Positions 33,294 through 42,196 of a stretch of DNA of 64,000 bases are shown here, piece after piece (position 1 is the stretch's first letter; each line of letters starts with the position of its first letter). The stretch is from NCBI RefSeq assembly GCF_048320135.1, contig NZ_CP182947.1, forward strand, positions 4,278,001-4,342,000, read 5' to 3'. Source of the stretch: Ideonella_A sakaiensis_A (GTDB lineage: Bacteria > Pseudomonadota > Gammaproteobacteria > Burkholderiales > Burkholderiaceae_C). Under the pieces are notes generated by a model. It saw only the letters and a program-made list of their open reading frames with translations, ran no database searches and had not been told where the DNA came from. The position numbers and the translations under genes are program-made.

Positions 33294-36200
33294 ATGGCCA
33301 GGCTGCAGCTGCCATCGGTGCACCAGGCGCTGTTGCCGGCGCTGGTATTGCTGATCGGTCTCGGGCTCAGCGTCGCCGCCGCACTGTGGTCGCAGCGCGG
33401 CGAAAACGCCGCCGCGCAGGCCGAATTCCACCGCAATGTCGATCGCGTCGCACGCGAGATCGTCGAGCGCTTCGACCTGCCGCTGCACGCGCTGAACGGC
33501 GCGCGCGCGATGTACGCCGCGACCGGATTCAAGGTCGAGCGCTCGACCTTCCGCACCTGGGTGCAGGCGCGCGATGCCGCGCGTGAATTCCCCGGTGTGC
33601 GCGGCTTCGGCTTCATCGAGCGCGTCGAACCGGATCGTCTGGCCGACTTCGTTGCCGCACAGCAGGCCGACGGTGCTGCCGACTTCTCGTACCGCCGCCT
33701 GGACGGCGCCGCAACCGGCGACCATCTGATCATCAAATATATCGAGCCCGAAGCGAAGAACCTGCAAGCGCGAGGTCTCGATGTCGGCTCCGAGCTGAAG
33801 CGCAGAACGGCGGCCGAACAGGCCATCACCAGCGGCGAGGCAGCGATGACCGCGCCGATCACGCTGGTGCAGGACGAGCGGCAGACGCCGGGCGTGCTGC
33901 TCTACCTGCCGGTTTATCAAGGGCAGGGCAGTCCGAAAGACGCCGAGGCGCGCCGTTCGCGACTGGTCGGCCTGTTGTATGTGCCGATCGTGATCGATGA
34001 GTTGCTGAACGACCTCGGCGACATCCACCGCGACCGGATCGACTTTCGTCTGCTCGATCCGGCCGCGTCCGATGCCGGCGAGCGGACAGTGTTCAGCTCC
34101 GCAGCCAGTCCGTCGAACGAAGCCGACGACAGCCCTCCGGCAGCGACTGTCACGCTGCAGCTGCCGGGGCGCAGCCTGCTGATGGAGGCGCGCAGTGCGC
34201 CGCAGCTGGATGCTGGATTTGGCGCTCTGGTGCCGACGGCGCTGCTTGCCGGCGGCGCGCTGGCCAGTGCGCTGCTGGCGCTGCTGCTGTTGCAGCAATC
34301 GACCGGACGCAGCCATGCCGAGGCACTGGCGCAGCGCAGGACGGCAGCGCTGCGCCGCAACAACGAACTGCTCGCGAGCATCGTCGAGAACCTGCCTTGC
34401 GGACTGTGTGTCTTCGATCCGCAGATGACACTGGTGCGAGCAAACCGCCAGTTCCGTCAGCTGCTCGACCTGCCGGACGAACTGCTCGATCGCGATCGCG
34501 TCGGACTGGCCGACATCGTGCGCTTCCAGGCGCAGCGCGGCGATTACGGCGACGCCGCCGGCGAAGCCACGGTCAGCGCAATCGTCGACGAAGTGCGGGC
34601 GCAGGACGGGCCGCGGCAATTCGAACGCGAGCGCAGCGACGGCACCGTGCTCGAGGTGCGCACCGCACCCTTGCCGGGAGGCGGCCTGGTGTCGACCTAT
34701 ATCGACATCAGCGCGCGTCGCCGGGCCGAACGGGCCGCGCAGCGCAGCGCCGATCTGCTGCGTGGCGCGATCGACGCGATCGGCGAGGCCTTCGTGCTCT
34801 ACGACGCCGATGACCGGCTCGTTTTCTGCAACGACAAATACCTCGAGCTGTACCGGCCGGTGCCCGGCGTGATGGTGCCGGGCACGAGCTTCGAGCAGAT
34901 CGTCCGCGCCGGCGCGGCGAGCGGGCGCGTGCCGGCCGCCGCCGAAGACGTCGAGCAGTGGGTCGTCGATCGCGTCGCCGCCCACCGGGCCGCAGACTCG
35001 ACCTTTTTGCAAAAACTCGACGACGGGCGCAGCCTGCGCATCATCGACCGCCGCCTGGCCGACGGGCACACGATCAGCTTCCGGATCGACATCACCGAAG
35101 TCGTCCGCGCGGCCGAATTCGCGGAAGCGGCTTCCAGGGCGAAAAGCCAGTTCCTCGCCAATACAAGCCACGAGATCCGCACCCCGATGAATGCGATCCT
35201 CGGCATGCTGGCGCTGTTGCGCAAGACCGAGCTGACGCCTCAGCAGGCCGATTACGCGAGCAAGACCGAAGGTGCGGCGCGTTCGCTGCTCGGCCTGCTG
35301 AACGACATCCTCGACTTCTCGAAGGTCGAGGCCGGCAAGATGCGGCTCGACCCGCATCCGTTCAGCACCGACCAGTTGCTGCGCGACCTGTCGGTGATCC
35401 TGTCGGCACAGATCGGCGACAAGCGCATCGAAGTGCTGTTCGATGTCGACCCGGCCGTGCCGAGCGAACTGATCGGCGACGCAATGCGTCTGAACCAGGT
35501 GCTGATCAACCTGGCCAGCAATGCGATCAAGTTCACCGCGGCCGGCGAGGTCGTCGTCTCGATCGAACTGCTGGCGCGCGATGCGCAGCAGGTGCAGTTG
35601 CGGTTCGCGGTGCGCGATACCGGCATCGGCATTGCGCCGGAGAACCAGCAGAGCATCTTCGATGCGTTCATCCAGGCGGAAGCGGCGACGACGCGGCGCT
35701 TCGGCGGTACCGGGCTCGGTGTCAGCATCAGCCAGCGGCTGGTCGAATTGATGGGCGGGCAGCTGCAACTCGACAGCGCACCGGGCCGCGGCAGCCGCTT
35801 TTATTTCGAGATTCCGTTGCCGGTCGCCGCCGCCGAGCAGTCGGCGGATGCCGCCGCGCCGGTCTCGCCGCCAGGGCTGCGTGCGCTGGTCATCGACGAC
35901 CACCCGACTGCGCGCGCGGTGCTGTCGCGGATGGCCCGCTCGCTCGGCTGGTCGGTCGATGTCGCGGCCGACGGCGACAGCGGCCTGGCGCGGCTGCATG
36001 CGGCAACTGCCGCCGGGCGTCCGTACCAGGCGGTATTCGTCGACTGGCTGATGCCGGGCATCGACGGTTGGGAGACCTGCCACCGCATCCATGAGCTCGG
36101 GCTGGCCGGCGCCGCGCCAGTTGTCGTGATGGTCACCGCCCATGGACGCGAGGTGCTCGATGCGCGCAGCAGCGACGAACAGGCGAGGATCGACCGCTTT

Positions 36201-37373
36201 CTCGTCAAGCCGGTCACCGCATCGATGCTTGGCGACGCGGTCGTCGATGCGCGCAGCCGGCAGCGGGTGGCAACGCAGCCGCCGTCGCAGCAGCGTGCGG
36301 TGTCGAGCCGGCTCGCCGGGCTGCGTCTGCTCGTCGTCGAGGACAATCCGAACAACCAGCAGATCGCCCGCGAACTGCTCGAAGCCGAGGGCGCGAAGGT
36401 GCAGATCGCCGACGATGGACAGGCCGGCGTCGAGGCCGTCGCGGCGGCCGATCCGCCATTCGACCTGGTCTTGATGGACCTGCAGATGCCGCGGCTCGAC
36501 GGTTTCGCGGCGACCAGCCGGATTCGCCAGGATCTCGGCCGGCTCGACCTGCCGATCATCGCGATGACCGCCAATGCGATGGCCTCGGATCGCGAGGCCA
36601 GCATGGCGGTCGGCATGAACGACCACATCGGCAAGCCGTTCGACATCGATCACCTGTTGCGGGTGATCCGCCAGCATGCCGGGCCGAAGGCGCCGCTCGC
36701 CGCTGCAGCGCAGCCGTTGCAGATGCCGCTGCTCGAGCCGGCGGTTGCCGGAGCCGCTGCCGCTGCGGGCATCGACATCGGCACCGCGATCGCTCGACTC
36801 GGCGGCCAGCCAGCGACCTATGCGAGGCTGCTGCGCGCCTTCGTGAAGGACCTGGTGGCGATGCGCAAGCAGCTGAACGACCTGTCTGCCACCGACGATG
36901 TCGCGAGTCTGCTGCGGCTGCTGCACACGCTGAAGGGACTGGCGGCAACCTTCGGCGCAACCGCGCTGTCGGCCAGTGCGGCGGCCAGCGAGCGCCGGTT
37001 GATCGCCGATCGCAGCGTGCAGAACATGCGTCTGATCGCGACGGCGGCCCGGCTGGCGATCGATGCCGCCAGCCCGGGGCTCGGCGCGCTGCTGCTCGCA
37101 TTGCAGCCGAACGGGGATGCCGCGGTCAGGGCGTCACCAGCGGCCGGCAACGAGGTCGACCGGCAGGCGGTGCGGCGCGCGCTGCTGCAGTTGTCGGCAT
37201 TGCTCAGCAGTGCCGACAACGATGCGGTGCGGGTGTTTGCGGAGTTGCGATCGGCATTCGGCCCATCGTTGCGCGACCAGCGTTTCGACGCGCTCGATCG
37301 GTCGATGGCTGGCGGTGACTATCAACAGGCACTGCGCCACTGCGCGCAGCTGATCGACGCCTTGCAGCGCTGA
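33294..37373 (+). CDS. Hybrid histidine kinase: CHASE, PAS, HisKA, HATPase, two receivers, Hpt
   Basis: A 1359-residue phosphorelay protein. Two membrane helices (residues 10-30 and about 313-335) flank a periplasmic CHASE domain with FPGVRGFGFIERV. Two PAS-like domains follow (IVENLPCGLCVFDPQ, AIGEAFVLYDADDRLVF). The kinase core has phospho-acceptor His626 in TSHEIRTPMN, an N-box LINLASNAIKF and G-boxes DTGIGI and GGTGLG. Receiver 1 has Asp917 (VFVDWLMPG), receiver 2 has Asp1062 (VLMDLQMPRLDG), and the Hpt domain has His1211 (LLHTLKGLAA). All phosphorelay residues are present. The output partner is not encoded next to it. GGGAG precedes the ATG at 33294. Confidence 0.9.
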   Translation: MARLQLPSVHQALLPALVLLIGLGLSVAAALWSQRGENAAAQAEFHRNVDRVAREIVERFDLPLHALNGARAMYAATGFKVERSTFRTWVQARDAAREFPGVRGFGFIERVEPDRLADFVAAQQADGAADFSYRRLDGAATGDHLIIKYIEPEAKNLQARGLDVGSELKRRTAAEQAITSGEAAMTAPITLVQDERQTPGVLLYLPVYQGQGSPKDAEARRSRLVGLLYVPIVIDELLNDLGDIHRDRIDFRLLDPAASDAGERTVFSSAASPSNEADDSPPAATVTLQLPGRSLLMEARSAPQLDAGFGALVPTALLAGGALASALLALLLLQQSTGRSHAEALAQRRTAALRRNNELLASIVENLPCGLCVFDPQMTLVRANRQFRQLLDLPDELLDRDRVGLADIVRFQAQRGDYGDAAGEATVSAIVDEVRAQDGPRQFERERSDGTVLEVRTAPLPGGGLVSTYIDISARRRAERAAQRSADLLRGAIDAIGEAFVLYDADDRLVFCNDKYLELYRPVPGVMVPGTSFEQIVRAGAASGRVPAAAEDVEQWVVDRVAAHRAADSTFLQKLDDGRSLRIIDRRLADGHTISFRIDITEVVRAAEFAEAASRAKSQFLANTSHEIRTPMNAILGMLALLRKTELTPQQADYASKTEGAARSLLGLLNDILDFSKVEAGKMRLDPHPFSTDQLLRDLSVILSAQIGDKRIEVLFDVDPAVPSELIGDAMRLNQVLINLASNAIKFTAAGEVVVSIELLARDAQQVQLRFAVRDTGIGIAPENQQSIFDAFIQAEAATTRRFGGTGLGVSISQRLVELMGGQLQLDSAPGRGSRFYFEIPLPVAAAEQSADAAAPVSPPGLRALVIDDHPTARAVLSRMARSLGWSVDVAADGDSGLARLHAATAAGRPYQAVFVDWLMPGIDGWETCHRIHELGLAGAAPVVVMVTAHGREVLDARSSDEQARIDRFLVKPVTASMLGDAVVDARSRQRVATQPPSQQRAVSSRLAGLRLLVVEDNPNNQQIARELLEAEGAKVQIADDGQAGVEAVAAADPPFDLVLMDLQMPRLDGFAATSRIRQDLGRLDLPIIAMTANAMASDREASMAVGMNDHIGKPFDIDHLLRVIRQHAGPKAPLAAAAQPLQMPLLEPAVAGAAAAAGIDIGTAIARLGGQPATYARLLRAFVKDLVAMRKQLNDLSATDDVASLLRLLHTLKGLAATFGATALSASAAASERRLIADRSVQNMRLIATAARLAIDAASPGLGALLLALQPNGDAAVRASPAAGNEVDRQAVRRALLQLSALLSSADNDAVRVFAELRSAFGPSLRDQRFDALDRSMAGGDYQQALRHCAQLIDALQR

Positions 37374-37388
37374 GCCCGGCTGCCGCCG

Positions 37389-38333
37389 TCAGTAGACGCC
37401 GTCGCCGTCGTTGACGAGCAAGCCGACTGCCTGTCGCAGCGACGGCGGCAGCTTGCCTTCGGCACCTTGCCCTTCGGCAAACAGGTAACGGTGACCGGCC
37501 GGCAGCAGGTGCAGCCGCACGCCGAGCATCTCGAGCCGGTCGCGAGGCTCGATCTCGTCGATGTTCGACGTCATCTGCCGGCCGTCGAGCAGCGTCACGA
37601 CACCTCTGCCGATCACCTCGATGCCACGGCCATGCTCGATCACCAGCCCGGTGTCCTCGTCGATGCCGAGGCCGAGCAGCGTCGGCTGCTCGGCGACCAC
37701 CGACAACAGCCTGCCGAGCCGCCTGCGTTCGGAAAAATGCTGGTCGATGATCGCCCGCGATACCAGGCCGAGGCCGCGGTCCAGCCGCGCCGCATCCTTC
37801 TCAGGCAACGCCGGCGTGCTGCCCTCGGCCAGCATGTTGCCCGACAGCGCGGCTGCGCCGGCACTGGTGCCGGCAATGCAGGCGCCGTTTTTTACGTACG
37901 CCTCGCGCATCGCGTCGGCAAATGCACTGCTTTCGATGCTCGCCATCAGCCGGCGCTGGTCGCCGCCGGTGATGAAGATGCCGTCGGCTTCACGCAGCCG
38001 GGTGGCGGCATCCTGGTCGTCGGCTTGTTGGCGGTCGCGGGCATCGACGATGCCGGGGTTCTCGACGCCAAGCGCTTCGAAGGCCCGCCGATAGGCCTTG
38101 CCGGCGGCCATCGGGTCGATGCTGGCGGCGGTCAGGACAACGATGCGTGCGCCGCTGCCGCCACTCAGTTCGATGAAGCGTTGCAGGATCTCGCTGTCGG
38201 CGCCGCGTTCTTCGGCGCCGCCAATCGCGATCAGCCGACCGCTGCGGCGGCCGGCCGTCACCGCGCCCGCGGGCATCATCGTCGCAATCGCCATTGCACC
38301 GGCACCAACCAGAACCCTCCTTCGATCACTCAT
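37389..38333 (-). CDS. Exported cyanophycinase-like peptidase (S51 family)
   Basis: A 314-residue serine peptidase that would degrade cyanophycin (multi-L-arginyl-poly-L-aspartate) to dipeptides. The nucleophile elbow GTSAGAAALSGNML is clear, as are LIAIGGAEERG near the mature N-terminus and DGIFITGGDQRRLM. The N-terminus MSDRRRVLVGAGAMAIATMM with an AGAVTA end looks like a Tat-type or Sec signal, so it is probably exported, unlike intracellular CphB. No cyanophycin synthetase is in the window. It converges with the hybrid kinase gene (15 bp apart). Confidence 0.83.
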   Translation of the reverse strand: MSDRRRVLVGAGAMAIATMMPAGAVTAGRRSGRLIAIGGAEERGADSEILQRFIELSGGSGARIVVLTAASIDPMAAGKAYRRAFEALGVENPGIVDARDRQQADDQDAATRLREADGIFITGGDQRRLMASIESSAFADAMREAYVKNGACIAGTSAGAAALSGNMLAEGSTPALPEKDAARLDRGLGLVSRAIIDQHFSERRRLGRLLSVVAEQPTLLGLGIDEDTGLVIEHGRGIEVIGRGVVTLLDGRQMTSNIDEIEPRDRLEMLGVRLHLLPAGHRYLFAEGQGAEGKLPPSLRQAVGLLVNDGDGVY

Positions 38334-38372
38334 CGCCGAGATTGTCGCCGAAGGCAGCGAAGCGGGCCGGAT

Positions 38373-39893
38373 TCAGCCGAGGCGGATCGGCACGAAGATC
38401 CGTTCGCCGCCGCGCGCGACCAGCAAGGCCAGCTGCTTCGGCTTGTCCTGCAGCGATTCGCGCACCTGCTCGACCGAGCGGATGCTGCGGCCGTTGATCG
38501 CCAGCAGCACATCACCCGGCGCGATGCCGGCGCGCGCGGCCGGGCCGCCGACCTGCTCGATCAGCAGGCCCTGATCGGCCGCGACGGCTGCGCTGTGTTG
38601 CCGCTCCTGCGGCGTCAGCGGGCGCAGCGACAGGCCGAGTCGACCGCCGTCGACGGCCGCGCCGGCGTCTGCCTTCTCGTCCCGGCTGGCAACCGTCTCG
38701 GCGCCACCGAGCTTGACGTCGATCTGGCGCCACGCGTTGTCGCGCCAGACCTTCAGCTGCACCTTGTCACCCGGCGTGGCCAGGCCGATCCGGCTCGACA
38801 GATTGCCGGACCGGACAATCGGCTTGCCGTTGACCTCGGCGATCACGTCGCCTGGCTGCAGCCCGGCGCGGCTGGCCGCACTGTCCGGTGCCACATGGGC
38901 AACCAGCGCGCCGTCCGGCCGCGGCAGGCCGAACGACTCGGCCAGCGCCTGGTCGAGGTCCTGGATCTGCACGCCGAGCCGCGCGTGGCTGGCCTGGCCG
39001 GTTGCGACGATCTGGTCCTTGACCTTCAATGCGACGTCGATCGGGATCGCAAAACTCAGGCCCTGGAAGCCGCCGCTTTGCGAATAGATCTGCGCATTGA
39101 TGCCGACCACCGCGCCGTCGCCGTCGAACAGTGGGCCGCCCGAATTGCCGGGATTGACCGCTGCATCGGTCTGGATGAACGGCACGACCGCATCGCCGGG
39201 CAGCGATCTGCCTTTCGCGCTGACGATGCCCTGGGTCGCCGTCTGGTCGAAACCGTAAGGCGAACCGATCGCCAGCACCGGATCGCCGACCTCGAGCCGG
39301 TCGGCATCGCCGAGGCGGACCGTCGGCAGGCCTTCGGCCTCGATGCGCAGCACCGCGACATCGGTCACCGGATCGCTGCCGAGCACCTTGGCGACATATT
39401 CGCGCCGGTCGCCGAGCTTGACCTGCACTTCCTTCGCATCACGCACGACATGTGCATTGGTCAGGATCAGGCCGTCGGCGCTGATGATGAAGCCGGATCC
39501 CTGGCCGCGAAACGGAACCGACGGCGCCTGGCCACGCCCGCCCGGCGGCTGCAGACCCGGCATGCCGCGGAAAAACTGGAAAAACGGGTCGTCCTCGAGG
39601 CCGGGCGGCAGGCCCTGCATTTCGGCAGCGGCCTGCTGCCGGCCTTCGACGGTGATGCCGACCACCGCCGGGCCGGCCTGGCGGACGATGGCGCGGTAGT
39701 CGGGCGCACCCTGCTGCACCGACAGCCGCGGCACCGCCGGCGTCGATGCCGGCGCGGCGGCCGCGACCGTGCTGGTCTGTGCCGATTTGCCGCTCTGCAG
39801 CCATTGCGGCAGACCGAATGCGAAGGCGGTTCCGCCGGCGAGCACACCGGCGGCTACGAGGCTGGCAACGAGGGGCTTGGTGGAGGTCGTCAT
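38373..39893 (-). CDS. Periplasmic serine protease, HtrA/DegQ type
   Basis: A 506-residue trypsin-like chaperone-protease. The signal peptide MTTSTKPLVASLVAAGVLAG is followed by the catalytic triad His148 (LTNAHVVRD), Asp178 (VTDVAVLRIE) and Ser251 (NPGNSGGPLF). Two PDZ domains occupy the C-terminal half, starting near RLGVQIQDLDQ and GRLGLSLRPLT. It would clear misfolded envelope proteins. AAAGGACCGACC precedes the ATG at 39893. It lies downstream of the two-component genes on the same strand after a 96-bp gap, an arrangement that suggests joint envelope-stress regulation. Confidence 0.9.
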   Translation of the reverse strand: MTTSTKPLVASLVAAGVLAGGTAFAFGLPQWLQSGKSAQTSTVAAAAPASTPAVPRLSVQQGAPDYRAIVRQAGPAVVGITVEGRQQAAAEMQGLPPGLEDDPFFQFFRGMPGLQPPGGRGQAPSVPFRGQGSGFIISADGLILTNAHVVRDAKEVQVKLGDRREYVAKVLGSDPVTDVAVLRIEAEGLPTVRLGDADRLEVGDPVLAIGSPYGFDQTATQGIVSAKGRSLPGDAVVPFIQTDAAVNPGNSGGPLFDGDGAVVGINAQIYSQSGGFQGLSFAIPIDVALKVKDQIVATGQASHARLGVQIQDLDQALAESFGLPRPDGALVAHVAPDSAASRAGLQPGDVIAEVNGKPIVRSGNLSSRIGLATPGDKVQLKVWRDNAWRQIDVKLGGAETVASRDEKADAGAAVDGGRLGLSLRPLTPQERQHSAAVAADQGLLIEQVGGPAARAGIAPGDVLLAINGRSIRSVEQVRESLQDKPKQLALLVARGGERIFVPIRLG

Positions 39894-39989
39894 GGTCGGT
39901 CCTTTGATTGCTGGGGTGCGGCGATTGCCGCAGCCCCGAATGGTCGGACCCACCGATGAGGGCTCGATTAGCGCTCGGTGAAGCGAGGA

Positions 39990-41315
39990 TTAAGCCGGTT
40001 CAGCCGGCAGCGGATCGGCCGTCGGGAAGCGCACGCTCGCGCGCAGGCCGCCGCGCGTCGAATCGCCGAGCTCGACACTGGCGCGGTGGCGTTTCGCGAT
40101 GGTGCTGACAATCGCCAGTCCGAGGCCGCTGCCGTCGCCGTCGCCCGGCTCGCGGCGGAAAAAGCGGTCGAAGACGCGTTGCCGGTCGGCCTCGGGAATG
40201 CCCGGCCCGGCATCGTCGACCTGCAGCAGCGGCTGGCCGGCCGGCGCGTCGACCGTGACTTCGACCGCAGCGCCGGCTGGCGAATGGCGCAGCGCGTTGT
40301 CGACCAGGTTGCGCACCAGCAGCGCCAGCGCCGTCGCGTCGCCATCGACCTCGACCGGGCGTTCGGCAAACAGCAGCAGGCGTTTGTCGGCGGCAACCGC
40401 CAGCGGCACCAGATCGGCGATCACGCCGCGCGCCAGTTCGGCCAGATCGAGCCGTTCGCCGGCGAACGGCGCGGCGCCCGGCTCATGGCGCGCCAGCGCG
40501 AGCAATTGCTCGACCAGCCGCGCCGCCCGGTCGATGCCGGCCGCCAGCTGCTGCTCGGCGCTGCGGCGCGCGGCCGGATCGTCGGCGCGTCGCAGCATGC
40601 CGATCTGCAGTTTCAGCGCGGTCAGCGGTGTGCGCAGTTCATGCGCGGCATCGGCGACGAAGGCACGTTGCGATTCGAGCGCCATGCCGAGCCGTTGCAG
40701 CAATTCATTCAGTGCGCCGACCAGCGGCGCAATCTCGTCGGGCAGGCCACCTGTCGGCAGCGCATCGAGCGACGCCGCATCGCGCCGGCGCACCGCCGCC
40801 GCGACGGCAGACAGCGGGCGCAGGATCAGGGTGGCGGTCCACCAGCTCAGCAGCGCCAGCAACGGCGTGATCACCGCCAGCGGCGCCACGCTGCGCAGCG
40901 CTGCATCGGTTGCCAGCTCGCGCCGGATGCGCCGCGGCTGCGCGACCTGGATCACGCGGTCGTCGCTGGCGACGCTGAAGGTGCGCCAGACCTCGCTGCC
41001 GGTGACGATGTCGGCAAAGCCGAGCTGCACCCGCGCCGGCACCAGGTTGTGGCGGCGCGAGGCATAGATGCTGCGGCCGTCGACGGTCCAGATCTGGATC
41101 ACGAAATCGAGCTCCTCGTCGCCGAAGGCGCGCGCCTGGTCAGGCGCGATCTCGCCCTGGTCGCGCAGCGACAAGGCCATCTGCCGCAGCTGGTAGTCGA
41201 ACAGGATTTCGGTCTCGTCGAGCACGGTGCGATAGGCCACCGTGCCCATCAGCAACGCGGCCAGCGCCAGCACCGCCAGCAGCATCAGCAGCAGGCGCAG
41301 CCGGATCGACGTCAT
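39990..41315 (-). CDS. Sensor histidine kinase, QseC/PmrB-like
   Basis: A 441-residue membrane kinase. The first helix is LRLLLMLLAVLALAALLMGT and the second lies near LAVITPLLALLSWWTATLIL, with a periplasmic sensor of about 130 residues between. The cytoplasmic part has a HAMP-like region, phospho-His225 in ADAAHELRTPLTAL, and ATP-binding N, G1 and G2 boxes (LVRNLVDNALRHS, DDAGPGIPE, GSGLGLAIV). The gene overlaps the response regulator stop by 4 bp (ATGA), so they form a pair. The signal is unknown. Confidence 0.9.
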   Translation of the reverse strand: MTSIRLRLLLMLLAVLALAALLMGTVAYRTVLDETEILFDYQLRQMALSLRDQGEIAPDQARAFGDEELDFVIQIWTVDGRSIYASRRHNLVPARVQLGFADIVTGSEVWRTFSVASDDRVIQVAQPRRIRRELATDAALRSVAPLAVITPLLALLSWWTATLILRPLSAVAAAVRRRDAASLDALPTGGLPDEIAPLVGALNELLQRLGMALESQRAFVADAAHELRTPLTALKLQIGMLRRADDPAARRSAEQQLAAGIDRAARLVEQLLALARHEPGAAPFAGERLDLAELARGVIADLVPLAVAADKRLLLFAERPVEVDGDATALALLVRNLVDNALRHSPAGAAVEVTVDAPAGQPLLQVDDAGPGIPEADRQRVFDRFFRREPGDGDGSGLGLAIVSTIAKRHRASVELGDSTRGGLRASVRFPTADPLPAEPA

Positions 41316-42019
41316 CGATCGGAACCCGCTGCCGGCGGCGGCTGCAGAAAATAGCCGACACCGCGCATGTTGCCGATGAAGTCGGCGCCGAGCTTGCGCC
41401 GCAGCTGGTGGATATAGACCGACACCGCATTGCTCTCGATTTCCTCGCCCCAGCCGTACAAGCGGTCCTCGAGCTGGGCGCGCGACAGCACCGCGCCAGG
41501 GCGCATCATCAATGCCTCGAGCACGGCCAGCTCGCGCGACGACAGCAATACCGGCTCGCCGTTGCGCAACACGCGGCGGGTCGCCGGGTCGAAGCTGACG
41601 CCGCGGTATTCGAGCACCGGTTCGCTGCGTCCGCCATGGCGGCGCATCACCGCACGGATCCGCGCCGTCAGCTCGTCGAGTTCGAACGGCTTGACGAGGT
41701 AGTCGTCGGCACCGGTATCGAGGCCGCGAACCCGGTCGCCCGGTGCATCGCGCGCGGTCAGCACGATCACCGGCGTCGGGTCGCGGCGGCTGCGCAACTC
41801 GGCCAGCAGCTCGAGTCCGTCGCCGGCGGATGCGGCAGCCGTGGGGCCGCCGCTCGGCAGGCCGAGGTCGAGCAATACCAGGTCGAAGCGTTCGCTGGCG
41901 AGGCTGGCGCGGCCGGCCGCCAGATCACGCACCCAATCGACCGCATGGCCTTCGCCGCGCAATGCAGAGCGCAGGCTTTCGCCGATCATCCTGTCGTCTT
42001 CGACCAGCAGCAAACGCAT
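41312..42019 (-). CDS. OmpR-family response regulator, QseB-like, with receiver insertion
   Basis: A 235-residue regulator. The receiver has the acidic pocket LLVEDDRMIG, phospho-acceptor Asp51 (LVLLDLGLP), Thr in VIVLTARDA and Lys in YLVKPFELDEL. The winged helix follows (LSSRELAVLEALMMRPGAVL...SVYIHQLRRKLG). Right after DLGLP there is an insertion of about nine residues (SGGPTAAASAG) before GLELL, where relatives normally have only one to three; it could change dimerisation or partner choice. It heads the kinase-protease minus-strand run. Confidence 0.88.
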   Translation of the reverse strand: MRLLLVEDDRMIGESLRSALRGEGHAVDWVRDLAAGRASLASERFDLVLLDLGLPSGGPTAAASAGDGLELLAELRSRRDPTPVIVLTARDAPGDRVRGLDTGADDYLVKPFELDELTARIRAVMRRHGGRSEPVLEYRGVSFDPATRRVLRNGEPVLLSSRELAVLEALMMRPGAVLSRAQLEDRLYGWGEEIESNAVSVYIHQLRRKLGADFIGNMRGVGYFLQPPPAAGSDR

Positions 42020-42100
42020 CGTTGTCGGTTGGGTTGTGGGGAGGCAGCATCAGCGGCGGCTGGCGCCGCGCGGTCGACTTTAGGGCAACTTGGCGCCTGC

Positions 42101-42112
42101 GTAGGAGCGGGC
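42101..42112 (+). repeat. REP-like half element
   Basis: The 12 bases GTAGGAGCGGGC match the head of REP units common in gammaproteobacteria and share the GTAGGAG head of the doublet at 3774. The following bases do not complete the palindrome, so this is at most a degenerate single unit, in the 177-bp divergent gap between the response regulator and AsmA genes. Confidence 0.35.
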
Positions 42113-42196
42113 CCACAGTCGCTTGCGCCGCCCACCTATCGTCGATCGGGCCGGTTGCGGTGACGATCTGCCAATGGAGATTCGCACCCCGCCGCG

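Noticed and set aside
33171..36926. 1251-codon open frame on the minus strand
   Set aside because: It lies exactly opposite the hybrid kinase, whose domains are unmistakable; the antisense product has no recognisable motif.
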